Assembly: GCF_004027225.2 (NCBI RefSeq)
Contig: NC_046358.1
Span: 505,001-569,000 of the forward strand
Source of the DNA: Strigops habroptila
Taxonomy: Eukaryota > Chordata > Aves > Psittaciformes > Psittacidae
DNA length: 64,000 nucleotides
Direction: 5' to 3'
Positions 1 through 11,899 of the stretch are shown piece by piece. Both the position numbers and the translations under genes were made by a program. Each line of letters opens with the position of its first letter. Position 1 is the stretch's first letter. The notes below the pieces were generated by a model. That model was not told the DNA's origin and made no database searches. It saw nothing but the letters and a program-made list of their open reading frames with translations.

Positions 1-1555
1 GCCGAGGGTTTTCCATGGATCCTGGTGGTTGCGTGTCTGTGGCTCTGCCCCGCAGTGGCTCAGCTCTTCGTGCCCTCAGCAGTGTGGGTTTTGCTGTCCT
101 CTTGGGCTGTGGTGGTGACACAGACCATGAGATCGGGGCAGAGGGAGGGAATCGATACCCGGCTCGTGCGGTAGAGAGCCTGGAGCGTGCCAGGAACCAG
201 GAGCAGCCCCTTGGAATGGCGGGAACATGATCCCCTGCAGGCCTGACACAGGTCTCTGTCCCCTTGGGTGCCGTCCTGCACGTCCTCTCCTGCAAAGGGA
301 CACTGTGGCATCCCCGAATTGCTGGGTCCTTCTGTCTCTGAGCCCTTGCACCCACTGGAGCTGGGGACCAGGACACCTCTGGGTGGGGAGGATGGGCTGC
401 AGGAGGTGGCTGGTCCCCGAGACAGGGGGAGGAAGGGGTGCGACACATGGAGATCCCCTGTTCTGGGGAGGGGAGCAGGGGGGTGAAGGTGGTTTCCATC
501 CAAACCCATCCCTGACCCACCAAGCTCCCCATCCTGGCAGGATGGAGTGGACCCAACGCCAGAGCATCACCTGGGCGAGCTGTTGGCATCCACCTCTTGG
601 GAAGCAGAATCCAGGTTGGGAGAGCTGAGGGGGCTGAGGTGGCTGAGAATCAAAAGGGGAATTAACATCTGGGGAGCTGCAAGAGGCGGGGGTGTGGGGG
701 GAAACCGAAAACCTCAAATCCCAGCAAAAGTCTTTGGACTTTTGGAGCAGTTTGGAAATCTTCATATTTGCATCCAAATCTTGGGATCCTCCAAGCGGAT
801 TTGGGTGCAGACCCATGGATGAATCCCATCAATAGTTTAAAGACTTGGTCTGCGTGTAAATCACCTGCAGAGGCTGCAGTTACCTCCGCTAATGTGAACT
901 GTGCTGTGCTTCCAAGGAAAGCTCTGCTTAGGGAACACCAACTGGAGCTAAATGATGCTGGTCCACATGGAACATGAACTTAACCCTTCCAGCTTTGGGG
1001 CTGGCTAAGGAGAGCCCTTTCTGAGGTTACTTATGTTCAATATGGAGGGAAAAAGACCCCATATAAGGCTCATGGATGTGTCGATGTCTCTGCCCGCATC
1101 CACATCTCCAACTGGCAGCTCCGCTCGTGTTCTTGTGCTCCAGCCAACTTTTAATCAATGTAATTGGCTCCTCTTCTCGCACAGCACCATGTGCTCCAGC
1201 CCTGGTGCCTGCCTGATGCATGACACACAGTCAGGTGCCTTCTAGAAACCGAGCCTGGCTTCCATCGCACTGCCCCTAGTGATGTGGTCACCTCCTTGAA
1301 GCTGCTGATAGGAGTTTCCTGAGGGATCCTAGGTTATCTCCATGGAGCAGTTTTGCAAAATGACATGCTTGTTCCATCAAATCCCTGGCTTGGAACCCAG
1401 AGGCAGCTTGGAAGGAGAAGGGATGGCGAATCCCTCCAAACAGGAGCTGGGCAGGAGATAGATGCTGGGGCTGAAGGAGGAGACAGCCTGGCTTGGGTGG
1501 GATGAATGCACAGATCCTGCCTGGCACAGTGTGGGGGTAAGATGTGGGGGACATA

Positions 1556-1821
1556 GGAATGGCTTTAACCTGCCAGAGGGGAGATTGAGATGAGCTCTGA
1601 GGCAGAAGCTCTTCCCTGTGAGGGTGCTGAGGCGCTGGCACAGGGTGCCCAGAGAAGCTGTGGCTGCCCCATCCCTGGCAGTGTTCAAGGCCAGGTTGGA
1701 CACAGGGGCTTGGAGCAACCTGCTCTAGTGGAAGGTGTCCCTGCCCGTGGCAGGGGGTTGGAGCTGGAGGAGCTTTAAGGTCCTTCCAACACAAACCAGG
1801 CTGGGGTTCTGTGATTCTGTG
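1556..1821 (+). mobile_element. CR1 LINE 3' fragment
   Basis: It has the full 3' block seen repeatedly in this window (ggaatggctttaacctgcca ... caggttggacacaggggctt ... gtgattctgtg), 5'-truncated. Confidence 0.9.
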
Positions 1822-2651
1822 GCATTTGCTGATGGCCAACTGGGGCAAACAACCCTTGACTCTGTATGGGGAAAGCGAACTGGGTGCATCAGTCCTGCTG
1901 GTATTGGCTTCTCATCACCTTGTGCTTTGAGGGGGTTTAATACCATACCCTGGTTACAGTGACCTGCTCTGTCCCAGGCTCCTCACTCCTGCCTTGCTCT
2001 TGCTGTTGTTTTTTCCCTGTTTCCGCTCATTTTCCACCAATTTCACACTCTGCTCCCATCGTCTTTCCAAGCTCGCTCACAGCTTCTCCACTGCCTTTCA
2101 CTCCTGTCCTGCACAGCCTGTCCTTTACCCTCAATAACCCCGTTAAGGATCCATTACCGTCATTAATACCTTGAAGAACTTAAGCATGCTGCCATCAACT
2201 GTGCTTCCCCCAGCCTCCCCACCATGGGGTTCTCTGCCTGCACCAGGATGCATTTTCCCAGCAGCTGCATTGACCAGATGTGATGTACAAGAGGGTTTTG
2301 TGTTGAAAACATTTGCAGCATCAGCTCCCAGGCACCAAGGAGCAGCCGGGAACCTATTTGAATCAGCTTAGACCAGGAGATCCAAGTGTGAAGACGAGTT
2401 TTGTGGCCTCCCCCTTTCCAAAGGCAGAGCGAGGTGTTCCTGAAACAACCTCTGAGAGGGTGCTTGTGCTGCCAACTGTTCTCCTCACAAGGCAGCTCCC
2501 CTTCTTGCTGTGTAGGGAAGACCTGAGAGCCAGAGGAAAGCTCGCTCGGTCTGCAGGGGTGGAGAGCTGCTTCTGGGGGTGCTCATGCTTTCCTGCACCC
2601 TGTTGCATCCTAAAAGCAATTCCCTGCAGAAAGATATTCCAAAGGGTGGGC

Positions 2652-2712
2652 ATCATAGAATCATAGACTCAACCAGGTTGGAAAAGACCTTGGAGATCAT
2701 CAAGCCCTACCA
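2652..2712 (-). mobile_element. CR1 LINE 3' end, short
   Basis: It has the reverse-oriented end atcatagaatcatagactca followed by accaggttggaaaagacct, of the second CR1 subfamily in this window. Confidence 0.8.
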
Positions 2713-4410
2713 TGGATGGTGAAGGTGAGCAGATGAATAAGCCTTTGGCTTGGCCAGGGGGTCCTTCCCCAGCAGAAGGGCTCTCGGGAGGTGCAGTTGG
2801 TCTCTTCTCAAGACCGGTCACTTCTCCTCCAGCGCAGAAGCTCCTTCAGTGCTGGGGAGCTTTACTGGGGCAGGACTGGATCCTGCACCACCTCCTCTGA
2901 GGTTTTCTGGTGTGTGCAAGGTTTGAACCTCCCCCTGTGTTCGCTCTGTTCCCCCATGGCCCAGAGCTGGTTCCCACAGTGCTGCTGTTACCGAGCTGCT
3001 CCTGAATCATCCCCGGGCAGCCAATGCTTCCAAAGCATCCGACCCGGAGCTTCCCTTTGGTCCGGGCCAAGCTGTGAACCCACATCCCCACCCGCCCCCT
3101 CGGTCTCTGCCAGTTCACCACCACCATCATTATCCAGCCTGGTCGGGGTGACCCATTTCAGCTCAGGGTCTGCACATGGTGCCCTCGCTCTGTTGTTGCT
3201 CCTTGGCTTTGCTGTCGTTCCTCCTTCCCTGGGAAAGCCCAGGAGTGACACTCGCCCTCTGCAGCCCCCGGCTCCAGGCTGTGGGTTTCCTTTCCCAGGC
3301 AAAGGAGTTGTCTCAGCGTAAGCCCTTGGTGTAGCCTTGGGGGCAAGTTCTCTGCAGTCGGTGAACTGATGCAGCCGAGCACCACCCGCTCCTCCTGGCC
3401 TCTCCAGGATCTTCTCTTCATCCCAAGCACCATCAAGGCCTCCTCACAGCTCTCCCAAGGCTGTTTCATGGCATGCTCCAGGCTTGTAAAAAGTCAAGTT
3501 AAAATATGTCAGCTTTGACTGTGCTCTTTTCCTGCATTTTCCCTTGGGATGCTGCTGTGCTCTTCCTGAAATGAAGCTGGGAACAGCCTGGTAGCATCTC
3601 ACCTGCTCTGCCCATTTTCACAAGCACCAGTGTCCCATTGTCACTCACCAGGGGTGCCAGCATGGGCACAGTGATGGTCCTGCTGCAGTGCCAGGGAGGC
3701 TTCCCCACGTGCCAGCTCTGGAGCAGGAGATGGGATAAACCCCAGCACGAATCAGGGCAGGGACAGACGTGGGTTTGTGTCCCTATGGCCACATCGGGGA
3801 CCTCTTGGTGCTCTGTTAGCGGCAGTGACAGGTAACTCTCCAGCTGCCTCCCTGCCCCGCTCAGCCCAGCAGGACTCCCAGCACCTCCAGATTGCTTCAT
3901 TGCTTAGAAAACCTTTGCTTTTCCCCCTCTTTCCCATTCCTGAGCCAGCTGAGCCTAAGCCCTGTCTCCTGTCCCCACTGCAGGAAGCATCCGTACAGAG
4001 ACCATGCACCATGGCAAAGGAGTCTCTGACTTTGTTTTGTAGCCCCAGAGATCCTGCCCACCTCCAACGAGCCCTTGCTCTGGAGCTGAGCTCTGTGTCC
4101 TTCAGCCTGGAGCGAGATGAGGAGCTGCAGTACTCAGTGACGAGAAGCCCTTGCCAGTTTGATGGAGCTGTTGGGCAAGCCTCCAGCCCAGCAGACCTCC
4201 ACCAGCCTGGCATTAGGGTGTAATTTGGGCTTCACATCTCCAGCCTCTGGTGCAGGGAGATGTGATAATCAGATAAAGGGGTTTAATTGCCCACACTGAC
4301 GTGCTGTGGCTGCTCCTGCCGTCCCTCACCCCTGCAAGGAGGAAAAATGGGGCCAAATGATTCAATCCCCATGTTGGGGCTGTGCCAGCAGATGGAAGAT
4401 GGTGTCTTCC

Positions 4411-4555
4411 CATCCCTGGCAGTGTTCAAGGCCAGGTTGGACACAGGGGCTTGGAGCAACCTGCTCTAGTGGAAGGTGTCCCTGCCCGTGGCAGGCGGCT
4501 GGAGCTGGATGAGCTTTAAGGTCCCTTCCAATACAAACCACTCTGGGATTCTCTG
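4411..4555 (+). mobile_element. CR1 LINE 3' fragment
   Basis: The copy begins at catccctggcagtgttcaag and ends with the octamer ATTCTCTG. Confidence 0.88.
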
Positions 4556-5366
4556 GTTTTCATAGCAGGGGGTTGTTTCATCCCCTGCATGCTGAGAGCT
4601 GCAAGGATGGAACAACGGTCCCAGCTTCTGCTCAGCATCCATGTGCTGGGAACACGAATTCCTGAGCTCAGGCATGGCAGGAAGCTGATGTGCGCCCAGG
4701 GATGGGCTGCTCCTTGCTCATCTCCTCCTGCTGCCGAGCACCACCTCAGGGTTGGTTTTGGCAGCACATGGCTGGTGCGAGGGACACCTCCGGCTCTGCT
4801 GTGCCCTGTGTTCCTCCAGCTTTGGCCGCCTGATGCACCCCATGGGATCTGGTGCCAGCAGCTCCCTTCCTCCTTGCCATGTGCCTGGGTCAGGTTAAAC
4901 CAACAGTGCTGAAGTTCATGGGACCCATCCAGCAGTTACAGCACCAGCACCAGCAGAGCCTGACCCAGCACTGATGTGCTCCGTGCCAAGCTCACCGCTG
5001 GAGGCCATGGAGGGGATCACTCACCCGGCATAAAGCTTCAGCAAGTGCATAAATCAGTGCAGGATCGAGCCAGGAGATGCAGTTTATCAGCCCCACCATG
5101 CAGGTGTTTGCTGCTGACAGTGGGCAGGCAGCTCCGGGCAGAGGTGCTGGGCAGAGACCTCTTCCTCTGCCTGGAGCATCCCATCACGGGCTGGGTTTTG
5201 GTCCTCGATGCAAACACTTGCAGCATCCCCACTGGGATGTCTGCTCCTGGTGCCCATATGGACACGTTCCATGAGGTGGGGGTAGGTCTTGCTCCATCCC
5301 TCACCTCAATCAGCTGCTGTTTCGCTGCAGTTTGACTATAACTGGGTTTGTTGTGGTTTCTTGCAG

Positions 5367-8315
5367 CACTGACCGTCAGATTCATCACCAGGAGATTCAT
5401 CGGAGACTATGACCCAACCCTGGGTAGGTGAAGTCCTTTCTCTTCTTTCTGCTGCCACTGGCCCAGCCCGGGACCCTGGTGTGCACCCAGCTCCTGGCAG
5501 AGCCAACCCTGCTCCCAAACTCACTGTATTCACTGGCTCTTGCATCCCTTTTTCCTTCTGTGTTGGTTTTGTTAAGGCAAAAACCTGTTGGGGTGAGCCA
5601 TTGGCATCACACAAGGAAGCACAAGGGCCATCCTCAGCAGTTTGCTGGGAGGTGGCTTTAAGGCGAAGGAGGTATCTGAGCCACTGGAGCAGTGGGTAGT
5701 GCCTGCCTGTCCTCTAGGTTTGCATTTGGGTTTGAGGGTTTTGGGCACTGAAGCCACATCCCTGCTGAACGTCCCCTAAGTGCCCGCTCAGGGGCTGTGC
5801 CTCCTCCTGCTGAATCCCACTGCCACCCACCAGGATGGGAATTTGGGAGTTCTCTGTGTTGTTCTAACCCCGCTGGTTCCCAGGGGGCCTGAGGGAAGGG
5901 GCTGGTTTGAAACACACCCCCTCAACCCCACCACTGCCCTGTCTGTCTGTTCCATCCCCTCCTCACTCGGTACCATGAGTGATGCCTTTCCCTGGAGCAC
6001 AGTTTGTTTTTCCTCTCTGCCTCATGTTGTGCTCGCTCCATGTGATGTGACAAACCACAGAGCCCACATATGCATGTTCCTGGTGCTTCCTGTGTTGGAG
6101 GAGTGGGAAGGGGCCTGTTTATCCCATAGGCAGGCAGGTTCTTGCCCTGTCGTGCCTGGCACACGAGCCCAGCGTGACCAGGCTGCTCCATCTACCCGAG
6201 CACAGCGTCCTGCAAGCACGTGGTTGCTAAGCAGAGTGTTGGTGCTTTCATTGCCTGATGATGCTAGTGAAGCTTGAAGGGGTTTTGTGCTGGAAGAGCT
6301 GACCAGATGCCACCAACAGTCACTTTTGTTGCTTGGTTAGAAAGGAGCCGCTGCTCCACTGCTTCAGAGCAGGAGCTCAGAGCTGGAAGGGCAAAGGGCT
6401 GGTGAGGAGCTTGAGTCCTCCATGGAAAAGGGCTTTGGACAAGGGCCTGTAGGGACAGGACAAGGGGAATGGCTTTAACCTGCCAGAGGGGAGACTGAGA
6501 TGAGCTCTGAGGCAGAAGCTCTTCCCTGTGAGGGTGCTGAGGCGCTGGCACAGGGTGCCCAGAGAAGCTGTGGCTGCCCCATCCCTGGCAGTGTTCAAGG
6601 CCAGGTTGGACACAGGGGCTTGGAGCAACCTGCTCCAGTGGAAGGTGTCCCTGCCTGTGGCAGGGGTTGGAACTGGAGGAGCTTTAAGGCGCCTTCCAAC
6701 ACAAACCATTCCATGATTCTATGAAAACAAACCCAGCTTCTCACCCCCTCCTGCTGATCCCCCCTTCCTTTGCAGAAGCATCACGCCACGACCCCTCTTT
6801 GCTCCGACACTTGGGTCACTGTTGCCCTTTTATTTCCAACAAGGTGAAGGCTGCCTGGGTGCTTGCTGCAGGGCTCTGTACCCATCAGAGATGCTGGGCT
6901 CAATGCCATGGGCACAGGGTGGCCCTTCCCAGGCATGGGGACAGGCTGAGGACAGGCTTGAGACATGGACTTAAAATAGAGGCTGCATGGGCTGTAGGTT
7001 ACAGCAGGTGAAAATCAACTTCTCCAGCACAGCACTGAGGGCACTCGAGTTGTTGTTTCCTACCCAGGGGCTCCTCTCACACCTGCCTCTCCGTCTGTCC
7101 TCCTGCAGAGATGATTTACAGACACGTGGCTGTGATTGATGGGGAGATGGTACACTTCGAGATCCTCGATACCGCGGGACAGGTGAGCTCCTGCTGCTCT
7201 TCCACAGCTTTAGTCTGCTGTAACCGAGTGTGGCTGCCCCATCCCTGGCAGTGTTCAAGGCCAGGTTGGACACAGGGGCTTGGAGCAACCTGCTCTAGTG
7301 GAAGGTGTCCCTGCCCGTGGCAGGTGGTTGGTGCTGAATGAGCTTTAAGGTCCCTTCCAACCCAAACCAGTCTGGGATTCTATAGTTCTATGTGTTTATC
7401 TTGGAAAAAGGATGCTTTGAAGAATTTATGCCTCTCTAACACCAATCACTGTGTGGCTTCAGCTGAATACTTCCCTATTCCCATTACCAGTTGGAGGAGC
7501 CACCAAGCACTGGGATTGCAGCAGCAGAGAGCCCTGCGCTGGCTTCCCATCTAGCAGCATCCCTGCCTCTGGGTACCCACTTTAGCAGCACCAACTCTCC
7601 CCTCATCCACACCAGGATGGGGCTGATCACTGTCCCCATCTGTCACTTTGCCCCCCCAGCAGATCCCTGCCCTGGGTTACCTGTGTGGCTCTGCACATCG
7701 CTGCTGTGTGCAAGCCCGTGGCCAGAAACCTTCAGGGAGATGGTGATGGCCTCACGGGAGGTTTCTAGGTTCCAGCAGTGTTGGTACTGGGAGGTGTTTG
7801 GTGTTAACAGGAGGTTTTCTGCCCGGCAGGAGGAGGACTCGCTACAGATAGAGGAGAAGATCAAGTGGGGTGATGGCTTTGCCGTGGTCTACTCAGTGAC
7901 AGACAGATGCAGCTTCGACGAGGTGATGCGGCTCTGCTTCCTCATCAATCACATCCACTCGAGCCCCCGACGCAGCAGCACAAGCGACCAGCCGCCCGTC
8001 GTTATCGTGGCCAACAAGAAGGACCTGCAGTTCGACAGGATGGTGTCCACAGAGGATGGCGAGAACCTCTCCAAAGCCTTGAAGCTGCCTTTCTACGAGA
8101 TCTCCACCCGGGACAGCTACGAGGAGCCCGTGGCCGTGTTCAACGCCCTCTACCAGGAGCTCATGAGGCAGGGGCATTTCTCCCCAGGCTCCTTCAAGAG
8201 GAGGACAGTGTCGAAGCTGATGGAGAAGATCCCAAAGATGCAGGCCAGCTCCACCTCGCACTCAGCGGGTCGGAGCCTCAGCTTTAACTCCTTCAGGGAC
8301 TACATCCCCGAGTGA
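5367..8315 (+). CDS. Ras-like small GTPase, RERG/RASL group (3' exons, 5' part off-window)
   Basis: Three coding exons fit together in phase: 5367-5423, 7109-7182 and 7830-8315 (stop TGA at 8313). The 57-bp exon encodes the G2/switch I side (ALTVRFITRRFIGDYDPTL), the second ends with the G3 motif DTAGQ, and the third carries G4 (NKKD at VANKKDL) and a G5-like EISTRDS. Each has an AG acceptor; donors are GTAGGT and GTGAGC. About 205 residues are visible; the P-loop exon lies upstream of the window. The order of motifs, the YDPTLE-type effector region and the lack of a C-terminal CaaX box match RERG and RASL11, which bind GTP without prenylation and act as growth-modulating Ras relatives. The tail is Ser/Arg-rich and ends FRDYIPE. 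The exact orthologue is not clear: it is not RASL12, whose G3 region differs. No promoter is in view. Confidence 0.88.
6427..6723 (+). mobile_element. CR1 LINE 3' fragment
   Basis: It starts at agggctttggacaagggcct and ends ATTCTATG, and lies in the last-but-two intron of the GTPase gene. Confidence 0.9.
7229..7392 (+). mobile_element. CR1 LINE 3' fragment
   Basis: It starts gtggctgccccatccctggc and ends GTTCTATG, 46 bases after the GTPase exon ending at 7182. Confidence 0.88.
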
Positions 8316-9840
8316 GCCGAGGCGAGGACAGAGGGACAGGTTTTATCCTGCTGCTTCAGCCCCAGGGCCAAGGGGCAGCTCGTGGGGCTGTGCTGGCTCC
8401 TGGAGGGAAGGGTTAGAGATGGGGAGGGTGGGATTGGGGCTCAGCAGCCTTTGGAAGCCTGTTTTCACAGACAAGCTTTATGCCAGCAGGGTCGATGTTC
8501 TTCACCCATCTTTGGTCCTTCTTCCTCCTCCTGCATGGCTGAAGTCAGCAGTGAAGGTGGTTCGTGGTGACTTCAGTGGTGTTGGTTCAACCCTTGGAGG
8601 CTCAGCAGTGTTTCAGCAGGGATCAGACCCTGCACAGACACATCTGTGTGGGTTTTCCCTCTCCCCTGACAAAGCTGGCTCTGTTTGTGTCCCGGAACGT
8701 GCACCACAACACTGGGGTGACCCCAGGGTGGCTCCAGCTCCAGGGCAGCCATCTGCCATCCCTGCCCTGGGGAACATGGATGTTGTGGTGGGAAAAATCC
8801 CCTGGATGCTCAAAACCTTTCCAGTGCCATGGGGGTCACTGCCCACATCCACTCTCTGTACCCCAGACTCACTGCACAGGTCAGTGGGTGGTGGGGGGCT
8901 GTGTCCCCATGGTCTCCCCAAGGAGCCCATTCACCATCCGCATCCACCAGCATCCATCTCTCCAAGCCCAGCACTATTTTCCCATCCCTATTCTCCCTTG
9001 GGTTTGTGACCTGAAGCCACTGCAGAGGGGCAGAACCCCCATTCTCCTGCCTATGGAGAAGCTTCTCCATCCCCGCTGCCTATGGGCTGGCATCAAGGGC
9101 ATGTTTAAAAGCAAACAGGGATTTGGGGGGGGAAAAGCCTCTTCATCCCCGGCTGCTCTGGAAAACCAGTTATCAACATTTGAGGCTCCTTCACTGACCC
9201 TGTAAATACAGTCCCAGCAAAGGGCAGATGCTGCTGCTCCATCTCCAGCTGGAGGCATCACGTCTTCGGTGCTTTCCTGGGTGCTGCCTTTGGGCCTGCC
9301 CCTTGTTCTACATCTCCATCTCCACCTCTCCCGGGCAGCCTGTCTGCGAGGGGAAGCACATGGAACACACTGGATTTCTGACACACGCTGGAACCTTTGG
9401 CTGGGATCACGCTTCTGCATCCAAAAGGAACAGTATTCCCAGGGCAGCTTCTCCCATTCCTGCCTTTGCCCTTCGCCTCTCTGTGGTGTGAGCAAACCCA
9501 CTGGGCAGCAGTTTGAACCATGAATGGAGCTGAAAATGATGCTCCTTGCAGGGACCCCATTGTCTGCTTGATTGCCCTATTCCCACATGGAAAACCACCA
9601 TGGGCTGGGAATTTGTCTCTGCCCAGAGCTGAGGCAGTAAAGGTGGAAGGGAGCAGACTTGCAGACAGCAGCATCTCCCTGCAGCATCGTTTCTTTCCCT
9701 CCATCCCGCCCAATGCTGAGCACTGCCATGCGGGGCGCATGTGCTGGATGACCTGTGGGGTAACACCGTGTCCCCCCATAGTGACCTGTCACACCCTCTG
9801 CTGCTGCTCCTCTGACAATAAAAGCCATGTTGGCAACTGC
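8316..9840 (+). other. Probable 3' UTR of the small-GTPase gene
   Basis: The sequence runs without an obvious exon from the TGA at 8315 to a canonical AATAAA at 9817-9822. It is free of CR1 until 9994. This fits a roughly 1.5-kb 3' UTR in the terminal exon; the end point is inferred from the poly(A) signal only. Confidence 0.55.
9817..9822 (+). terminator. Poly(A) signal AATAAA, GTPase gene
   Basis: This is the first canonical hexamer downstream of the GTPase stop codon on the plus strand. A GT-rich stretch (tgttggcaactgcc, then gtgcggggtggggtgtttt) follows within 60 bases, as expected for a cleavage region. Confidence 0.55.
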
Positions 9841-9993
9841 CAGCAATGCCTCGAGTCTGCCAGTGCGGGGTGGGGTGTTTTATTGTGCTCTGTCCCTTTA
9901 GGGGTGACTGTAAAGGGTGCAGGGTGGGGAATGTACTCTTCACGTTAGGGCCGGGTATCCTTCTGTTGTCATCTCTCTGTCTCCTATGGAGCC

Positions 9994-10391
9994 AGGCTGA
10001 GAGAGCTGGGCTGGGGCAGCCTGGAGAAGAGAAGGCTCCTGAAGGGGTGACCTTAGAGCAGCTCCAGTGCCTAAAGGGGCTCCAGGAAACCTGGAGAGGG
10101 GCTTTGGACAAGGGCCTGTAGGGACAGGCCAAGGGGAATGGCTTTAAGCTGCCAGAGGGGAGATTGAGATGAGCTCTGAGGCAGAAGCTCTTCCCTGTGA
10201 GGGTGCTGAGGCGCTGGCACAGGGTGCCCAGAGAAGCTGTGGCTGCCCCATCCCTGGCAGTGTTCAAGGCCAGGTTGGACACAGGGGCTTGGAGCAACCT
10301 GCTCCAGTGGAAGGTGTCCCTGCCCGTGGCAGGGGGTTGGAACTGAATGAATTTTAAGGTCCCTTCCAGCCCAAACCATGTTGTGATTCTG
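9994..10391 (+). mobile_element. CR1 LINE 3' fragment, longer copy
   Basis: It starts aggctgagagagctgggctg and runs through the gctttggacaagggcctgta block to the terminal ATTCTG. Confidence 0.9.
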
Positions 10392-11183
10392 TTTTGAGTA
10401 ATTCATACCAAATAGCACAGGTTTCTGCCATGCCCAGCACTGCACTGACCTGGAGCTCCAACCATCAAGGAAATCCATCCCCTTGGACAAGCCCTGGGGA
10501 CATCAGGGATTTAAGCACTATCCTTTAAGACACCCAAAACCTCTGTGGCCTAGCAAAAGGCTCGAGCAGACATTCATCATCCCAATGGGGGTTTAATCCT
10601 CTTGAGCCAGGCTGTTAACACAGCCCTGTGACGCTGGGTTTGGGCTCAGCCGCGCAGCTGCCAAAGCACAACCTGAGCCCTGCAGCAGCGTTCAGCTCGC
10701 TTGGAAATGCCATAAACCCCTGAAATGAACCCAGACAAGAGCCCAGCCAGCCCTGGCTTCCCCTGGGCAGATCCCTGAGGATTCAAACCCCCCATTGTGC
10801 TCCTGTGGCGAGCAAACCAGCAGCCACAGCAGCACTTCCCGCTGCTGACACTCAGGGTTTTAATGAGGATGCTGGAAAAGAGCAGTTCTAAATTGGTCCT
10901 TTGGCCTGACCCCTCGACAGGGTTCATTTCACCCCATGGGAGGGATGTGGGTATGTGAATGGAAGTGGGATTTAATGGAACCCTTGGAAAGAAAGCCTTT
11001 GTCTGGACTCAGCCCCAGGAAACACCTTCGGGAGCTGTGAGAGGGGAAGGGGGGTGAGATACGCAGTTCCCCGGGCTGGGATGCTCTGGAGGAAGCCCGA
11101 GGCACACACCTCAGCTTCACCCGCTGCTGAGAGGTGGAGGGAGGCTCCTGGTGCTGGGGCTCGGGCAGGCAGTGGGGGAGATG

Positions 11184-11305
11184 ATAGAATGATTTGTGTT
11201 GAAGCGACCTTAAAGCTCATCCAGTTCCAAGCCCCTGCCACGGGCAGGGACATCTTCCACTAGCGCAGGTTGCTCCAAGCCCCTGTGTCCAACCTGTCCT
11301 GGAAC
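11184..11305 (-). mobile_element. CR1 LINE 3' fragment
   Basis: Reverse copy, from atagaatgatttgtgttgaa to ctgtgtccaacctgtcctgg, somewhat diverged. Confidence 0.85.
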
Positions 11306-11831
11306 GCGATGGATGGGAGCGGAGCAGCCTGTGCGCAGGACCAGCCGCCGGGAGCAGCATCCTCCCCGCCCCGGGTCCTTGGGAGCAGCGCAGTGATCCC
11401 TGTCCCGAGCTCACTCCGGCGCTGGTTTTGTCCCACAAGGAATGCAGGAAGGTTTCCCTGCCAGAAGCTCCGTGTGGCCCCTGCTGCTTCCAGGCGCAGC
11501 CCCTCATGGGGGCCGGGAGGCAGCTTGGCCCTGCTCGCTGCTGGAATTAGCCAGGAATCTCATTGGGATCAGGCTCAGCTGCATCCAGAGAGGCTGATGG
11601 GGGGCTCAGGCTGCTCAGTGTTAACTGCTGATTGCTGAGAGCCTGCGATGGCTCTCCCGGGAGAGATTCCTCACTCAGGTATAAATCTTGGCCCTCAGGG
11701 GTGGGCAAGGTTTTGGTGGGGAGGGTCACCATTGGGAGGGTTCCTCTGTAGGTGCCCTTGGGGGTGATGAATAGGGACAACCCCATGAATCCTAAATGCT
11801 TGTAGTGGGAGCTCTGCAGGGCTCATGCAGG

Positions 11832-11899
11832 CAGAGAGGAGGAGAAAGAAAAAGAGGAGGAATAAGAAGAAAAAGAAGAGGAAGGATGAGGAGGAAGGT
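11832..11899 (+). repeat. Purine-rich (GGA/GAA) tract
   Basis: This is almost uninterrupted A/G sequence of AGG, AAG and GAA units. The Lys/Arg-rich open frame here is a low-complexity artefact. Confidence 0.8.

Larger units (their letters stand above)
1..5366. other. Intronic / upstream sequence of the small-GTPase gene
   Basis: No exon is recognisable here apart from the one beginning at 5367. A search by eye for the missing GTPase exon with the P-loop (GxxGxGKS) found nothing on the plus strand, so that exon is probably left of the window. The stretch holds three CR1 fragments (listed separately) and otherwise unremarkable GC-rich sequence. The open frames seen here overlap CR1 or lack any recognisable motif. 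Confidence 0.6.

Noticed and set aside
1288-1848. 186-codon minus-strand frame
   Set aside because: It is largely CR1 antisense sequence with no family motif and no splice context.
5367-8315. Assignment of the GTPase to RASL12
   Set aside because: RASL12 has a changed G3 region (DTAD type), while this protein has a classic DTAGQ and a RERG-like effector region. RERG proper is also not certain, so no symbol is given.
9407-10297. Long antisense open frame (296 codons)
   Set aside because: Its N-terminal part is the antisense of a CR1 3' fragment, and the same peptide recurs at other CR1 copies (1377, 6377, 6971, 18890, 59696, 60654). It is not a gene.
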